The notes beneath the pieces were generated by a model that was not told where the DNA came from, made no database searches, and saw only the letters and a program-made list of their open reading frames with translations. A stretch of 64,000 nt of DNA. Source: an uncultured Pelagibacteraceae bacterium. GTDB taxonomy: Bacteria; Pseudomonadota; Alphaproteobacteria; Pelagibacterales; Pelagibacteraceae. Shown piece after piece: positions 1 through 8,651 of this stretch. The number at the start of each line of letters is the position of its first letter. The stretch's first letter is position 1. The stretch spans positions 1 through 64,000 of the forward strand of contig CACIRJ010000007.1 of assembly GCA_902588975.1 (NCBI GenBank), in the 5' to 3' direction. The position numbers and the translations under genes are program-made.

Positions 1-2
1 TG

Positions 3-437
3 CATATTTTAAGAAATGTTATAGATTTTAGTCATAGAATTAATATTCCAAGACCAAAGATTTCTGTTCTTTCAGCGACAGAGGAAGTTATTGATAGTGT
101 ACAGAGTTCGGTTGAAGCTAAAGAATTAACTGAATTGGCAAGTAAAGAAAATTTTAATGCTGATATATTTGGACCCTTAGCATTTGACAATAGTATTTCA
201 AAAAAATCTGCCTCTATTAAGGGAATTGAGAATATAGTTGCTGGAGAAGCTGATGTATTATTAGTTCCAAATGTCGAAACTGGAAATGCGCTTGTAAAAA
301 TGATGATTTATTTTATGGGAGCATGTGCAGCAGGCGTAGTTGTTGGAGGTAAAGTACCTGTTGTTATAACAAGTAGATCAGATGATGCGACAGCAAGACT
401 TGCTTCAATAGCTGCAGCTGTTGTTGCTTTAGATTAA
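3..437 (+). CDS. pta: Phosphate acetyl/butyryltransferase, C-terminal part (cut by window start)
   Basis: The reading frame is open from the window edge, so the N-terminus lies outside; 144 residues are visible. The segment carries the typical end of the PTA/PTB family: a DVLLVPNVETGNAL stretch, then a hydrophobic AAGVVVGGKVPVV run and TSRSD near the C-terminus. The family interconverts acetyl phosphate (or another acyl phosphate) and acyl-CoA in the cytoplasm. A TTG at 135 is not a credible start because the homologous sequence continues upstream of it. The next gene, 59 bases downstream on the same strand, is an HpsN-type dehydrogenase. In sulfonate pathways Pta converts acetyl phosphate made by sulfoacetaldehyde acetyltransferase (Xsc) to acetyl-CoA; xsc is not in the window, so that link is inference. 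Acetyl versus butyryl specificity cannot be told from this fragment. Confidence 0.82.
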   Translation, partial: HILRNVIDFSHRINIPRPKISVLSATEEVIDSVQSSVEAKELTELASKENFNADIFGPLAFDNSISKKSASIKGIENIVAGEADVLLVPNVETGNALVKMMIYFMGACAAGVVVGGKVPVVITSRSDDATARLASIAAAVVALD

Positions 438-496
438 ACTTCTGTTGAATAAACATCTTTTATAATTTAAACATTTATAAAATTAGAGGAAAGACA

Positions 497-1783
497 ATGG
501 CAATTACTTATATAAAAAAAGCTGAGAAAACTGCATTTACAGGTGAAGATGAAACAAGAACAAAAGTAAGTTCAATTTTAAAAGAATTAGAAAAAACAAA
601 GGACCAAGGGGTTAAAGATATTTTAAAAAAATTTGATAATTATGAAGGTGATATAATTGTTAGCAAAGAAAAAATTGAAGAAATAAACAAAACTTTAGAT
701 CAAAAAATTAAAGATGATATTAAGTTTTCTCATGAAAGAGTAAGAAAGTTTGCAGAACATCAACTTGAAAATCTTGGAAAAGATTCAGAAGTTGAATTAT
801 CACCTGGTTTAATAGCAGGACAAAAATTAATACCTGTAAATACAGTTGGGTGTTACGTACCCGGTGGAAGATATAACAATATCGCCTCTGCTATAATGAG
901 TGTAACGACTGCAAAAGTTGCTGGAGTAAAGAATGTAATTGCAACAAGTCCACCCAAAGATTCAAATGGTGCAAACCCAATTATAATTTATACGGCTAAC
1001 CTTTGTGGTGCAGATGTAATTATGAACATTGGTGGTATAGGGGCAATTGGTGCGCTTGCATATGGTTGCTTTGGTAATCCAGAAGTAGATATGATTGTTG
1101 GACCTGGAAATAAATTTGTAGCAGAGTCTAAAAGAATTTTATTTGGAAAAGTTGGAATTGATTTATTTGCTGGACCGACAGAAATAGGCATAATAGCTGA
1201 TCATACAGCTGATAAAGAAATAATTGCTTATGATTTAGTTGGACAGGCTGAACATGGCCCTGATTCTCCAGCTTGGCTTTACACTACTGATAAATCTTTA
1301 TGTGATTATGTGATGAAAAGAGTTCCGGAAGTTATTCAAGAACTACCTGAACACAACAGAAATAATGCTGATGCTGCATGGAGAGATTATGGAGAAGTAA
1401 TTATGTGTGATACCAAAGAAGAAATGTTAAAGGTTAGTGATGAATATGCTCCTGAACATTTAGAGGTTCAGGCTGAAAACTTAGATTGGTATTTAAAAAA
1501 TTTAAAAAATTATGGTTCATTATTTTTAGGTGAGGAAACAACAGTTGCATATGGTGACAAATGTTCTGGACCAAATCACATTTTACCAACAAAGGGAGCG
1601 GGAAAATATACTGGCGGCTTATACGTTGGAAAATTTATAAAAACAGTTACTTATCAAAAAATGAACAAAGAATCTAATAAAGAAGTCGGTGCTGCTGCAG
1701 CTCGAATTTCTAGGTACGAGGGTATGGAAGCCCATGCTAGAACTGGTGATGTTAGACTTCGAAAATATGGTTTTTCAAATTAA
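497..1783 (+). CDS. hpsN: Histidinol dehydrogenase-family enzyme, HpsN type (sulfopropanediol 3-dehydrogenase)
   Basis: 428 residues, ATG with AGAGGA at 485-490. The zinc and catalytic residues of the HisD family are visible: Q250 and H253 (GQAEHGPDS), E320-H321 (YAPEHLEV), D354 (AYGDK) and H413 (EGMEAH). Where biosynthetic HisD has a GG-S-A-P type loop, this protein has CYVPGGRY (119-126), and it ends in a TGDVRLRKY tail. From memory of the family, these mark the HpsN branch, which oxidises 2,3-dihydroxypropane-1-sulfonate (DHPS) to sulfolactate with NAD. No other histidine-biosynthesis gene is nearby. The phosphotransacetylase upstream fits C3-sulfonate breakdown and the OpuA-type transporter downstream could feed it. 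The alternative is another HisD-like alcohol dehydrogenase; true HisD is unlikely. Confidence 0.78.
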   Translation: MAITYIKKAEKTAFTGEDETRTKVSSILKELEKTKDQGVKDILKKFDNYEGDIIVSKEKIEEINKTLDQKIKDDIKFSHERVRKFAEHQLENLGKDSEVELSPGLIAGQKLIPVNTVGCYVPGGRYNNIASAIMSVTTAKVAGVKNVIATSPPKDSNGANPIIIYTANLCGADVIMNIGGIGAIGALAYGCFGNPEVDMIVGPGNKFVAESKRILFGKVGIDLFAGPTEIGIIADHTADKEIIAYDLVGQAEHGPDSPAWLYTTDKSLCDYVMKRVPEVIQELPEHNRNNADAAWRDYGEVIMCDTKEEMLKVSDEYAPEHLEVQAENLDWYLKNLKNYGSLFLGEETTVAYGDKCSGPNHILPTKGAGKYTGGLYVGKFIKTVTYQKMNKESNKEVGAAAARISRYEGMEAHARTGDVRLRKYGFSN

Positions 1784-1808
1784 AAGAATGATGTAGTCTT
1801 TCCTCTAT

Positions 1809-3350
1809 ATGAGTAAAGAAAAAACAGTAAAAAACTCATTTAAAGATTTTGCCCAAAAAAATGGTGACTATTACAGTAAAGTATTTGGCTTAATTCAAAG
1901 AAACCAATTAAAATTATATCATATAAACTATTCAGCTCTTTTAGGAGGTTTCTTTTGGTGTGCTTTAAGAGGGAACTGGTTTCTTTTTTTTCTAAGTTCA
2001 TTTTTAGATTTAATAGCTGCAGTAAATATTACTTTATATTTTAGATATGGCGCTGGTATTGAGCAAGCAATATTAGATAAAAAAGATTTTTTGGTTGATA
2101 GATACTCAACTTGGCAAGATAGTTCTTTAATTTATGCAATTTTAACTATTATCTTGGGTCGAATATTAATTGGTTGGTTAGCAGATAGAGTTTACATCAA
2201 ACAATTTGATAAGTGGCAAATAAGTAAAAAAACATCATCAGGTTTTAACTTCTCGAGACTTATAAACGTTTTTTTAGTTTTAGCATTAATTTGGCCTTTA
2301 ACATTATATAGATCATCACAATTCGCTCCTGATGAAAGAACTTGTATCAAACAACATAGAGCAATGGAAAAAGGTGCTGAGGTATCTTTTAAAAAAAGAT
2401 TTGATTGTTTCTTTATATCTGAATTTCCTATTTTAATTTGGATAGATAGACCTGTTAAAGTTAGCTATCCAAGAAATGAGGACGGCACTAGATATGTAAA
2501 GAAAAAACCTCCTAGAGAAGGAATGCCTACAATTACTCTTAATAAATATGTTTCACAAAAAATTGAAGAAAAAGTTGGTTATTTAACTGCATTTCACGGA
2601 TATGTTTTTGATGCTGCAACAGATGGAATAAGGTCATTATTAAAAGGAATATCTGCTTTATTTGTTGGAACACCGTGGATAATCACGGGTGGAATATTTT
2701 TACTTGTATCTCATAAGATTGCAGGATTTAGAGTTACCATGTTTGTAGCATTTGCACTGATCTATCTCGCCTTATTTGGTTTTTGGAATACAGCAATGGA
2801 TACTATGGCTTTAGTATTAACCGCTACTTTAATATGTTGTGCTATTGGACTGCCTTTAGGGGTTTTGGTTGGAAAATCAAATCGAGCTGAAACAATTACA
2901 AGGCCTATTCTAGATGTTATGCAAACGATTCCATCATTTGTATATTTGATACCAGCAGTTGCTTTTTTCTCAGTTGGAAAACCACCAGGAATTATTGCAA
3001 CTGTAATATTTGCAATGCCTCCTATAGTAAGATTAACAGCTTTAGGAATTAGACAAGTTCCATCAGAAATTAAAGAAGCAGCTCTTGCTTTTGGTTCTAC
3101 TGAAAGACAACTATTGTATAGTGTTGAGTTACCACTTGCCCTTCCCTCTATAATGGCTGGTATAAATCAAGTAGTCATGATGTGTTTATCAATGGTTGTT
3201 ATTGCTGCTTTAATTGGTGCCGGAGGAATGGGTCTAATAGTTGTTGAGGCTTTAGCGAACACAAAAATTGGAAGAGGAATTTTAGCAGGTCTTGCAATTG
3301 CTTTTATAGCTATGATCATTGATAGAGTTGTACAGAAAGCCACAAAATAA
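1809..3350 (+). CDS. OpuA/ProU-type ABC transporter permease with long N-terminal extension
   Basis: 513 residues. The C-terminal part (from about residue 300) is a standard binding-protein-dependent permease domain with several membrane helices and the cytoplasmic EAA-type loop (EIKEAALAFGSTERQLLYSV, about 420-440) that contacts the ATPase. The first 300 residues are not typical of ProW/OpuAB. They hold further hydrophobic segments and an N-terminal stretch (NYSALLGGFFWCALRGNW) that resembles the DUF2628-type motif, plus a cysteine- and lysine-rich soluble loop near 185-260. The substrate class is quaternary amines such as glycine betaine or similar osmolytes, based on the partner binding protein 72 bases downstream. 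No ATPase gene is adjacent; it must lie upstream of the window or elsewhere. No clear ribosome-binding site precedes the ATG. Confidence 0.85.
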   Translation: MSKEKTVKNSFKDFAQKNGDYYSKVFGLIQRNQLKLYHINYSALLGGFFWCALRGNWFLFFLSSFLDLIAAVNITLYFRYGAGIEQAILDKKDFLVDRYSTWQDSSLIYAILTIILGRILIGWLADRVYIKQFDKWQISKKTSSGFNFSRLINVFLVLALIWPLTLYRSSQFAPDERTCIKQHRAMEKGAEVSFKKRFDCFFISEFPILIWIDRPVKVSYPRNEDGTRYVKKKPPREGMPTITLNKYVSQKIEEKVGYLTAFHGYVFDAATDGIRSLLKGISALFVGTPWIITGGIFLLVSHKIAGFRVTMFVAFALIYLALFGFWNTAMDTMALVLTATLICCAIGLPLGVLVGKSNRAETITRPILDVMQTIPSFVYLIPAVAFFSVGKPPGIIATVIFAMPPIVRLTALGIRQVPSEIKEAALAFGSTERQLLYSVELPLALPSIMAGINQVVMMCLSMVVIAALIGAGGMGLIVVEALANTKIGRGILAGLAIAFIAMIIDRVVQKATK

Positions 3351-3422
3351 TAGAAAAAAAGTAATTGATTATAGTTTTTAAAAATTAGATAATTCTTTCA
3401 TTAAATTACAAGAGAGGGAAAA

Positions 3423-4379
3423 ATGAAAAAACTAGTACTAGGTTTAATATTTTCTTCAATAATGCTTGTTACGACTTCAGCTAAAGCTGCAGGTGAGAAA
3501 GTAATGATCTCAGACTTAAGTTGGACTGGTGCAAAAGTTATTGGACACATTATTAAAGCTGTCATTAATGGACCTCTGAATTCTGAAGCAGAAATTGTTC
3601 AGGGATTATCAGATGGTAACTTGATAATGGCTGGAATGGACAAAGGTGATGGAAAAATTGATGTTTATACAGATTTGTGGATGCCGAATAGACAAGGTAT
3701 TTGGGATCAATATATTGATGGAAACAAAACTGTAGCTGTCAACACACCTTATAAAGGAACTCAAGATATGTATGTTCCTGCATTTTTAAAAAGCAAAGTT
3801 CCAGATGTTGCAGCAATGAAAGATCCAAACGTTGCAGCGATGTTTGATACAGACGGCAATGGTAAAGGTGAATACTGGGCCGGTGATGCTGGATGGAAAT
3901 CTACAAAAATGTGGCAAGTTAAATTTAAAAGTTATGGTTTAACTGACCTTTGGGAACCAAATATTATTCCACAAGATACTTTTAAAGCACAATTAAAAGA
4001 TGCAATTGATAATCAAAAGCCAATATTATTTTATTATTGGACACCAGAATGGTTACATGCAGCTTATGACTTACATGAAATTGGTGAGCCTGCTTACACT
4101 GAAGGATGTGATTCAAATATGAACTTAGATGCTGAAGATTGGTTAGAAGTATCAGAGTTTCCGTGCAAAAGTAGACAAGCGACTATTTATGTAGCTTATT
4201 CAAAATCTTTGGAAAAAAGAAATCCAAAAGCTGCTAAATTCTTAAGTCAAATGGCTATGGATCCTAAAGTAATCAACCAATGGATATTAAAAGTTGGAAG
4301 AGATGAAATGGATGCTGACGATATGGCAGAAGAATGGGTTAAAAACAATATGTCTACTGTAAATAAGTGGATAAACTAA
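3423..4379 (+). CDS. opuAC: OpuAC/ProX-type periplasmic substrate-binding protein
   Basis: 318 residues with a cleavable signal peptide (about residues 1-23, MKKLVLGLIF..TTSAKA). The mature protein has the OpuAC layout and many aromatic residues at positions expected to form a cation-pi cage: DLSW near residue 32, YTDLWMPN near 80 and YYWTPEW near 203. The family binds glycine betaine, proline betaine, choline-like or other small zwitterions and delivers them to the permease encoded just upstream. A strong purine-rich ribosome-binding site (AGAGAGGG, 3411-3418) precedes the ATG, and a 9-bp-stem hairpin lies directly after the stop. The HpsN/Pta neighbours leave open a sulfonated ligand. Ligand identity cannot be read from sequence. 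Confidence 0.85.
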   Translation: MKKLVLGLIFSSIMLVTTSAKAAGEKVMISDLSWTGAKVIGHIIKAVINGPLNSEAEIVQGLSDGNLIMAGMDKGDGKIDVYTDLWMPNRQGIWDQYIDGNKTVAVNTPYKGTQDMYVPAFLKSKVPDVAAMKDPNVAAMFDTDGNGKGEYWAGDAGWKSTKMWQVKFKSYGLTDLWEPNIIPQDTFKAQLKDAIDNQKPILFYYWTPEWLHAAYDLHEIGEPAYTEGCDSNMNLDAEDWLEVSEFPCKSRQATIYVAYSKSLEKRNPKAAKFLSQMAMDPKVINQWILKVGRDEMDADDMAEEWVKNNMSTVNKWIN

Positions 4380-4392
4380 AATTTTAAATTTT

Positions 4393-4416
4393 TGAGGCCG
4401 TTAAACTACGGCCTCA
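4393..4416 (+). terminator. Hairpin after opuAC-type gene
   Basis: TGAGGCCGT pairs perfectly with ACGGCCTCA (9 bp, 6-base loop TAAACT). It lies between the plus-strand binding-protein stop and the end of the convergent SnoaL-like gene. The following bases are AT-rich without a long T run, so it may act as a weak bidirectional terminator or as a 3'-end stabiliser. Confidence 0.6.
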
Positions 4417-4432
4417 TTAAAATAAATTCTTA

Positions 4433-5506
4433 CTATTTAAAAATATCTACTCCAATCTGGCTGAGTATGTGTGCCAAATCTATTGGCACCCAATTTTCTC
4501 TAATTTTTCCCTCATCATGATGGTAAAAATCCATAACTCTCATGGTTACTTTATTTTTGTTTGAATTATATCCTAGCCAATCATTTGAACCATACACTGC
4601 TTGTATACTGTGCCATCCAGCAGTAAGTGAAAATTTACCATCTCCTAACTCACAATAATGTCCTAATTCCCAGTAATTTCTCTCTTTAAATGTTTTTCTA
4701 AAAGGAAGTTGATGATGGTCAATGAAACCTTCCAAAGAACGCGCTGTTCCTATGCCGCTAGGTCCATACCAAATCATTTTTTCATGCCAAAAATCTTTTT
4801 GTGGGTGATTAAGAAGTTTTTCTTTTAAATCAGAGTCAGATGATGCTTCTAATTCTGGTTTAATGTTTAAACTTCTTTGCATGGTAAGAGATTGATCTAG
4901 AGTAGCTTTTGAAACTTCTAAATTATTTTCGTGAAAATTTACACCATCTGTGTTTATTGGTGTCATCCAAATGCCCTCATACCCTCTTGAAGGATTTATT
5001 GGAAACTTCCCTACTTGATTTAGAAAATTTATTGTGTCGATTAAAATGTGACTTTCAATAATTTTATCGTTTTTTAATTCGTGTATCTCACAGCATCTTA
5101 AATTTACCATTTTTAAATTTGGCTCTACATTAAGCCATTTCTTTTTAAAAATTCCCGATAAGGTAGATATTGTTCCAACTTGAAATTTATCTCTAAAGGC
5201 TCCGCCTATAACGAGTTGTTCTCTTCTCTCTAAATCAGGAAACGCATCAAAAAGTGGAGTCCAAAATTTATCTCTAAAATTAGACAAACCTTTAAATTCA
5301 TTTAATGGAAAAAAACATTTAATGTTTACATCTTCGCTAAAATATTTGCTTAAATTTTCTTCTATATTAGATGGTCCAAGCTTGTAAGTATTGTTCAAAT
5401 AATTTCTAACTATTTGTTTATTTTGTTTATTTTCTTCAGCTGTGATTTTTAATTCTTGAAAATTATTTTGATTTTTAAGTCCTGTATCAAATTGTTCTAT
5501 TTGCAT
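4433..5506 (-). CDS. Tandem SnoaL-like (NTF2-fold) protein, function unknown
   Basis: 357 residues from the ATG at 5506. A TTG 60 bases further upstream would run into the divergent cupin gene, so I reject it. The sequence looks like two SnoaL/NTF2-like alpha+beta domains in a row (roughly 45-190 and 215-355), each with the family pattern of an N-terminal helix, a phrase like FPDLERREQLVIGG, and a tail such as KIRENWVPIDLAHILSQIGV. NTF2-fold proteins of this kind are polyketide-cyclase-like isomerases, lactonases or binding proteins. The gene is divergent from the cupin, with only 41 bases between the starts, so they probably share a promoter region. A second tandem SnoaL-like gene lies at 6486. 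No signal peptide is seen, so it is probably cytoplasmic. The substrate is unknown. Confidence 0.7.
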   Translation of the reverse strand: MQIEQFDTGLKNQNNFQELKITAEENKQNKQIVRNYLNNTYKLGPSNIEENLSKYFSEDVNIKCFFPLNEFKGLSNFRDKFWTPLFDAFPDLERREQLVIGGAFRDKFQVGTISTLSGIFKKKWLNVEPNLKMVNLRCCEIHELKNDKIIESHILIDTINFLNQVGKFPINPSRGYEGIWMTPINTDGVNFHENNLEVSKATLDQSLTMQRSLNIKPELEASSDSDLKEKLLNHPQKDFWHEKMIWYGPSGIGTARSLEGFIDHHQLPFRKTFKERNYWELGHYCELGDGKFSLTAGWHSIQAVYGSNDWLGYNSNKNKVTMRVMDFYHHDEGKIRENWVPIDLAHILSQIGVDIFK

Positions 5507-5547
5507 AAGTTGCAATTTATATTTAAATAGAGATAAATAACAAGAAT

Positions 5548-6486
5548 ATGATTGATAGATTGGCAAAATTTAATGAACTGGTTCCAAGCAGTCTTCCTTT
5601 TGTAGAAGGGAGGCTAGAAGGTCATAAAGAAAGAAAAAATTATACAATTATTGGACGCGGAGTTGCTGAAGACACCAAGCAATTAATAAAAATACAGTCT
5701 TTACATGGGTATAATTTAGGAGCTGTGAGTGCTATGCCAAAAAATGGATCTGGTCTTCACAGTCATACTACGGCTGAAGTGTTTGTGATTTACTCAGGTA
5801 AATGGAGATTTTATTGGGGTGCTGATGGAAAACAAGAAACAATATTAGAAGCTGGCGATATAATCTCAATGCCTACAAATATGTTCAGAGCATTTGAAAA
5901 TGTTGGAGATAAAGAAAGTTTGATGTTCGTTGTATTAGGCGGAGATGATCCTGGTATAATAACATGGGTTCCAGAAATTTTAAAAAAAGCAAAAGAGACT
6001 GGAATGGCATTGCTTGATGATAATTCGTTAATAGATTTAAAAAAGGTTGAAGTGCCTAAAGGTAGAAAGATGATAGAGCCTATCACTCAAGATGAATTAG
6101 AAAGATTTGATAATTATTTGCCAGAAGAATTAGAAAAAAATATTTATAGAAATAAACAAAACAATATTAGCGATGAAGTTAATGGTATTAAATTATTTCA
6201 AGTATTAGGAAACAAATTTAATAAAAAAACTTATGAACCTTCAATCAAACAAGATACTGGATTTAATTTAACAACATTAAATTCTATATCTGGTGAAATT
6301 AAAGGTATTGAATGTATAAAGCCTACCGTTCTTTTTGCTCAAGAAGGTAATTGGAAAATAGTAATAGGAAACTCAAATATAAAATTAGAAAAAGGAGACA
6401 CTTTTTCAGTTCCTTTGAGTAGCAAAATAGATATCTCTTGTAATAATTCAGAAAATAGTATTTTAAATTTTGTTAGTCAGATCTAA
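5548..6486 (+). CDS. Cupin-domain protein (probably bicupin)
   Basis: 312 residues. The N-terminal cupin has the metal-binding motif GLHSHTTAEVFVIYSGKW with H71, H73 and E77, followed by GDIISMPTNMFRAFENVG, the second cupin motif. The C-terminal part (about 215-312) looks like a second, degenerate cupin barrel (KGDTFSVPLSSKIDISCNN) without an obvious His motif. Cupins of this layout are metal-dependent dioxygenases or isomerases for small carboxylates or sugars. The gene ends with a one-base overlap into the SnoaL-like gene at 6486 and is followed by a MetE-like gene. The four genes probably work on one compound, delivered by the CUT1 transporter further downstream. The reaction is unknown. 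Confidence 0.72.
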   Translation: MIDRLAKFNELVPSSLPFVEGRLEGHKERKNYTIIGRGVAEDTKQLIKIQSLHGYNLGAVSAMPKNGSGLHSHTTAEVFVIYSGKWRFYWGADGKQETILEAGDIISMPTNMFRAFENVGDKESLMFVVLGGDDPGIITWVPEILKKAKETGMALLDDNSLIDLKKVEVPKGRKMIEPITQDELERFDNYLPEELEKNIYRNKQNNISDEVNGIKLFQVLGNKFNKKTYEPSIKQDTGFNLTTLNSISGEIKGIECIKPTVLFAQEGNWKIVIGNSNIKLEKGDTFSVPLSSKIDISCNNSENSILNFVSQI

Positions 6487-7445
6487 TGAAAGGATTTGAT
6501 AGTAATTATAAAAATTTAACTGATTACATTTTAAAAATTACTAAACAAATTTGGGAAGGGAAAGATGTCGAATCGATATCTAAATATTATTCAGAGAATA
6601 TCCCCGTAAGATCACCCTTTGGAATAACCTATGGTTTTAAACCTGTTATTGATGCAACTTATAAAACTTTAGACGAATTTCCAGACAGACAATTATTAGG
6701 TGAAGATGTAATTTGGAGTGGAAATGACGATGAAGGATATCATTCATCTCACAGAATTCTGAGCAAAGCTACACATTTAAATGACGGGTATTACGGAAAA
6801 AAAACAGGAAACAAAATTGTTTATAGAGTTATAGCTGACTGTGCATGTAAAAATAATCAGGTTTATGATGAGTGGATTGTGAGAGATCAAGGTGCAATGG
6901 TTCGACAGCTAGGTTATACACCTGAGCAATTCGCAAGGCATTTAATTGATAAGGAAGGTGGGGTGTCTAAAGCTATCAAAGTTTTTAATAGATCTTCTGA
7001 TAAAAAGTCAGATTATACTCCAGTAAAAGTTAATGAAGTTTCATCAGGTTATATATATTCCAATATTTTAAAGAAAATATTTAATAATGATTATCATTTT
7101 GAGGATTATGATAGAGCAGCCAGTCTATTTTGGCCAAGTAATAAAGTTGGAAATGGCAGTGAAGATATAATTAAATATTGGAGCTCTTTAAAAAATATAT
7201 TTTCTGAAATAAAGTTTACAATCGAACATGTTGCATCATTAGATGAAAAAAATAATAATCAAAAAGCTACAATCAGATGGTTTTTAAGTGGTAAGCATTC
7301 TAAAGACAGTGAAGAATTTGGGAAAAAGACTGACAAAGATTTATTTATAATGGGTATAAATCATGCAGAATTAAGAGATGATAAAATAATAAGAGAATGG
7401 GTATTGTTTGATGAAGTGGCTATTTGGAAACAAATATTAATGTAA
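6486..7445 (+). CDS. Second tandem SnoaL-like (NTF2-fold) protein
   Basis: 319 residues. It shows two SnoaL-like halves: residues about 10-155 (phrases FPDRQLLGEDVIWSG and YDEWIVRDQGAMVRQLGYTPEQFA) and 190-319 (ATIRWFLSGKHS and REWVLFDEVAIWKQIL). It is a distant relative of the protein encoded at 4433-5506. The ATG shares one base with the cupin stop codon (TAATG), so the two are translationally coupled. No signal peptide is visible. The presence of two different tandem SnoaL proteins in one cluster suggests successive steps or a hetero-oligomer; that is inference. Fold family is fairly secure, function is not. Confidence 0.68.
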   Translation: MKGFDSNYKNLTDYILKITKQIWEGKDVESISKYYSENIPVRSPFGITYGFKPVIDATYKTLDEFPDRQLLGEDVIWSGNDDEGYHSSHRILSKATHLNDGYYGKKTGNKIVYRVIADCACKNNQVYDEWIVRDQGAMVRQLGYTPEQFARHLIDKEGGVSKAIKVFNRSSDKKSDYTPVKVNEVSSGYIYSNILKKIFNNDYHFEDYDRAASLFWPSNKVGNGSEDIIKYWSSLKNIFSEIKFTIEHVASLDEKNNNQKATIRWFLSGKHSKDSEEFGKKTDKDLFIMGINHAELRDDKIIREWVLFDEVAIWKQILM

Positions 7446-7450
7446 AAACT

Positions 7451-8578
7451 ATGGATAAAATTAAAACCACACATGTTGGAAGTCTGCCAAGATCAAAAAA
7501 GCTATCTGAGATACTATTTAAAAAAGATAAAAATGAATTATTTGATCAAGTTGAACTTGATAAGATAATTGAAGAAGATGTAAACAAAATTGTAAAAAAA
7601 CAAATTGATATCGGAATTGACATTATAAGTGATGGTGAAATGTCAAAAATAAGTTACGCTACCTACGTCAAGGATCGATTACATGGCTTTAGCGGTGAAA
7701 GCGAAAGAAGAGCTCCTAAAGACTTGGATGATTTTCCATCATACAAAGAAAAAATTGCAAAATCAGGGGGTACGCCTACTTATACAAGACCATGTTGTAC
7801 TGCTGATTTAAAAATCAAAGATACTAAGTCTCTTACTAAAGATATCAGTAATTTAAAATCAGCGTTAAAAAAAAATAACCATTCTAAAGGATTTATTAAC
7901 TCTGCTTCACCAGGAGTAATTTCAAATTTCCTTCCAAACAAATTCTATAAAAATGATGATGATTATTTAGAGGCATTATCAAAAATAATGAAAACTGAAT
8001 ACGATGAAATAACAGAGAATGATTTATTATTGCAAATTGATTGCCCAGATCTTGCGCTAGCAAGACATATGACTTTTAAAAATGTATCAGATGAAGAATT
8101 TTTGGTTAGAGCTGAAAAACAAATTGAATGTCTTAATGAAGCAATCAAAGATATCGATGCCTCTAAGTTGAGAATGCATATCTGCTGGGGAAATTATGAA
8201 GGTCCGCATATTCACGATATTGGATTAGAAAAAATATTACCCATTGCATTAAAAGCAAATATCCAAACTTATTTAATTGAGGCATCCAATCCAAGGCATG
8301 CTCATGAGTGGAAGGTTTTTGAGAACATCAAACTTCCTAATGATAAAGTAATAGTTCCTGGTGTAATAGACTCAACCTCAAACTTCATAGAGCATGAAGA
8401 GTTAGTAAAAAATAGAATAATTCAGTATTCAAAAGTAATTGATAAAAATCAATTAATGGCTGGAAGTGATTGTGGATTTAGTACTTTTGCTGGCTTTGGA
8501 AATGTGGATGAAAATATTGTTTACAAAAAATTTGAATCTTTGGTCGCAGGTGCAGAGCTAGCGTCAAATGCGATTTAA
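7451..8578 (+). CDS. MetE C-terminal-domain-like zinc methyltransferase
   Basis: 375 residues from the ATG at 7451. This start is five bases after the preceding stop and matches the family N-terminus TTHVGSLPRS. The zinc ligands of cobalamin-independent methionine synthase are all present: H243 and C245 (MHICWGN), E277 (LIEASN) and C341 (GSDCGFS). The protein lacks the large N-terminal domain of full MetE (about 750 residues), so it belongs to the MetE-like core group that takes methyl groups from donors other than methyltetrahydrofolate polyglutamate. Such proteins may demethylate small osmolytes or cobalamin-bound methyl groups to make methionine or another thioether. Its place after the cupin and SnoaL genes suggests the donor is the compound imported by the CUT1 system. 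Confidence 0.82.
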   Translation: MDKIKTTHVGSLPRSKKLSEILFKKDKNELFDQVELDKIIEEDVNKIVKKQIDIGIDIISDGEMSKISYATYVKDRLHGFSGESERRAPKDLDDFPSYKEKIAKSGGTPTYTRPCCTADLKIKDTKSLTKDISNLKSALKKNNHSKGFINSASPGVISNFLPNKFYKNDDDYLEALSKIMKTEYDEITENDLLLQIDCPDLALARHMTFKNVSDEEFLVRAEKQIECLNEAIKDIDASKLRMHICWGNYEGPHIHDIGLEKILPIALKANIQTYLIEASNPRHAHEWKVFENIKLPNDKVIVPGVIDSTSNFIEHEELVKNRIIQYSKVIDKNQLMAGSDCGFSTFAGFGNVDENIVYKKFESLVAGAELASNAI

Positions 8579-8591
8579 AAACTACTTTTAA

Positions 8592-8615
8592 ATTCCCTAA
8601 GGAATATATATCCTT
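8592..8615 (+). promoter_or_regulatory. Two overlapping short inverted repeats in the leader of the CUT1 binding-protein gene
   Basis: ATTCC (8592-8596) can pair with GGAAT (8601-8605), loop CTAA. AAGGA (8599-8603) can instead pair with TCCTT (8611-8615). The two stems share bases and exclude each other. They lie between the MetE-like stop and the SD at 8639-8643. This may be a weak terminator or a small switch; stems of 5 bp can occur by chance in such DNA. Confidence 0.25.
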
Positions 8616-8651
8616 TCACCCATAAATTTAAATTTAATGAGGGAAACAATT

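Noticed and set aside
988-1191. Open frames opposite real genes (for example 988-1191, 9347-9613, 18144-18443, 50185-50367)
   Set aside because: They are antisense or out-of-frame shadows of well-supported genes with no family features and no ribosome-binding sites.
497-1783. Biosynthetic histidinol dehydrogenase (hisD)
   Set aside because: The fold and zinc ligands match, but the CYVPGGRY loop, the C-terminal tail and the sulfonate-type neighbours fit HpsN better, and no other his genes adjoin.
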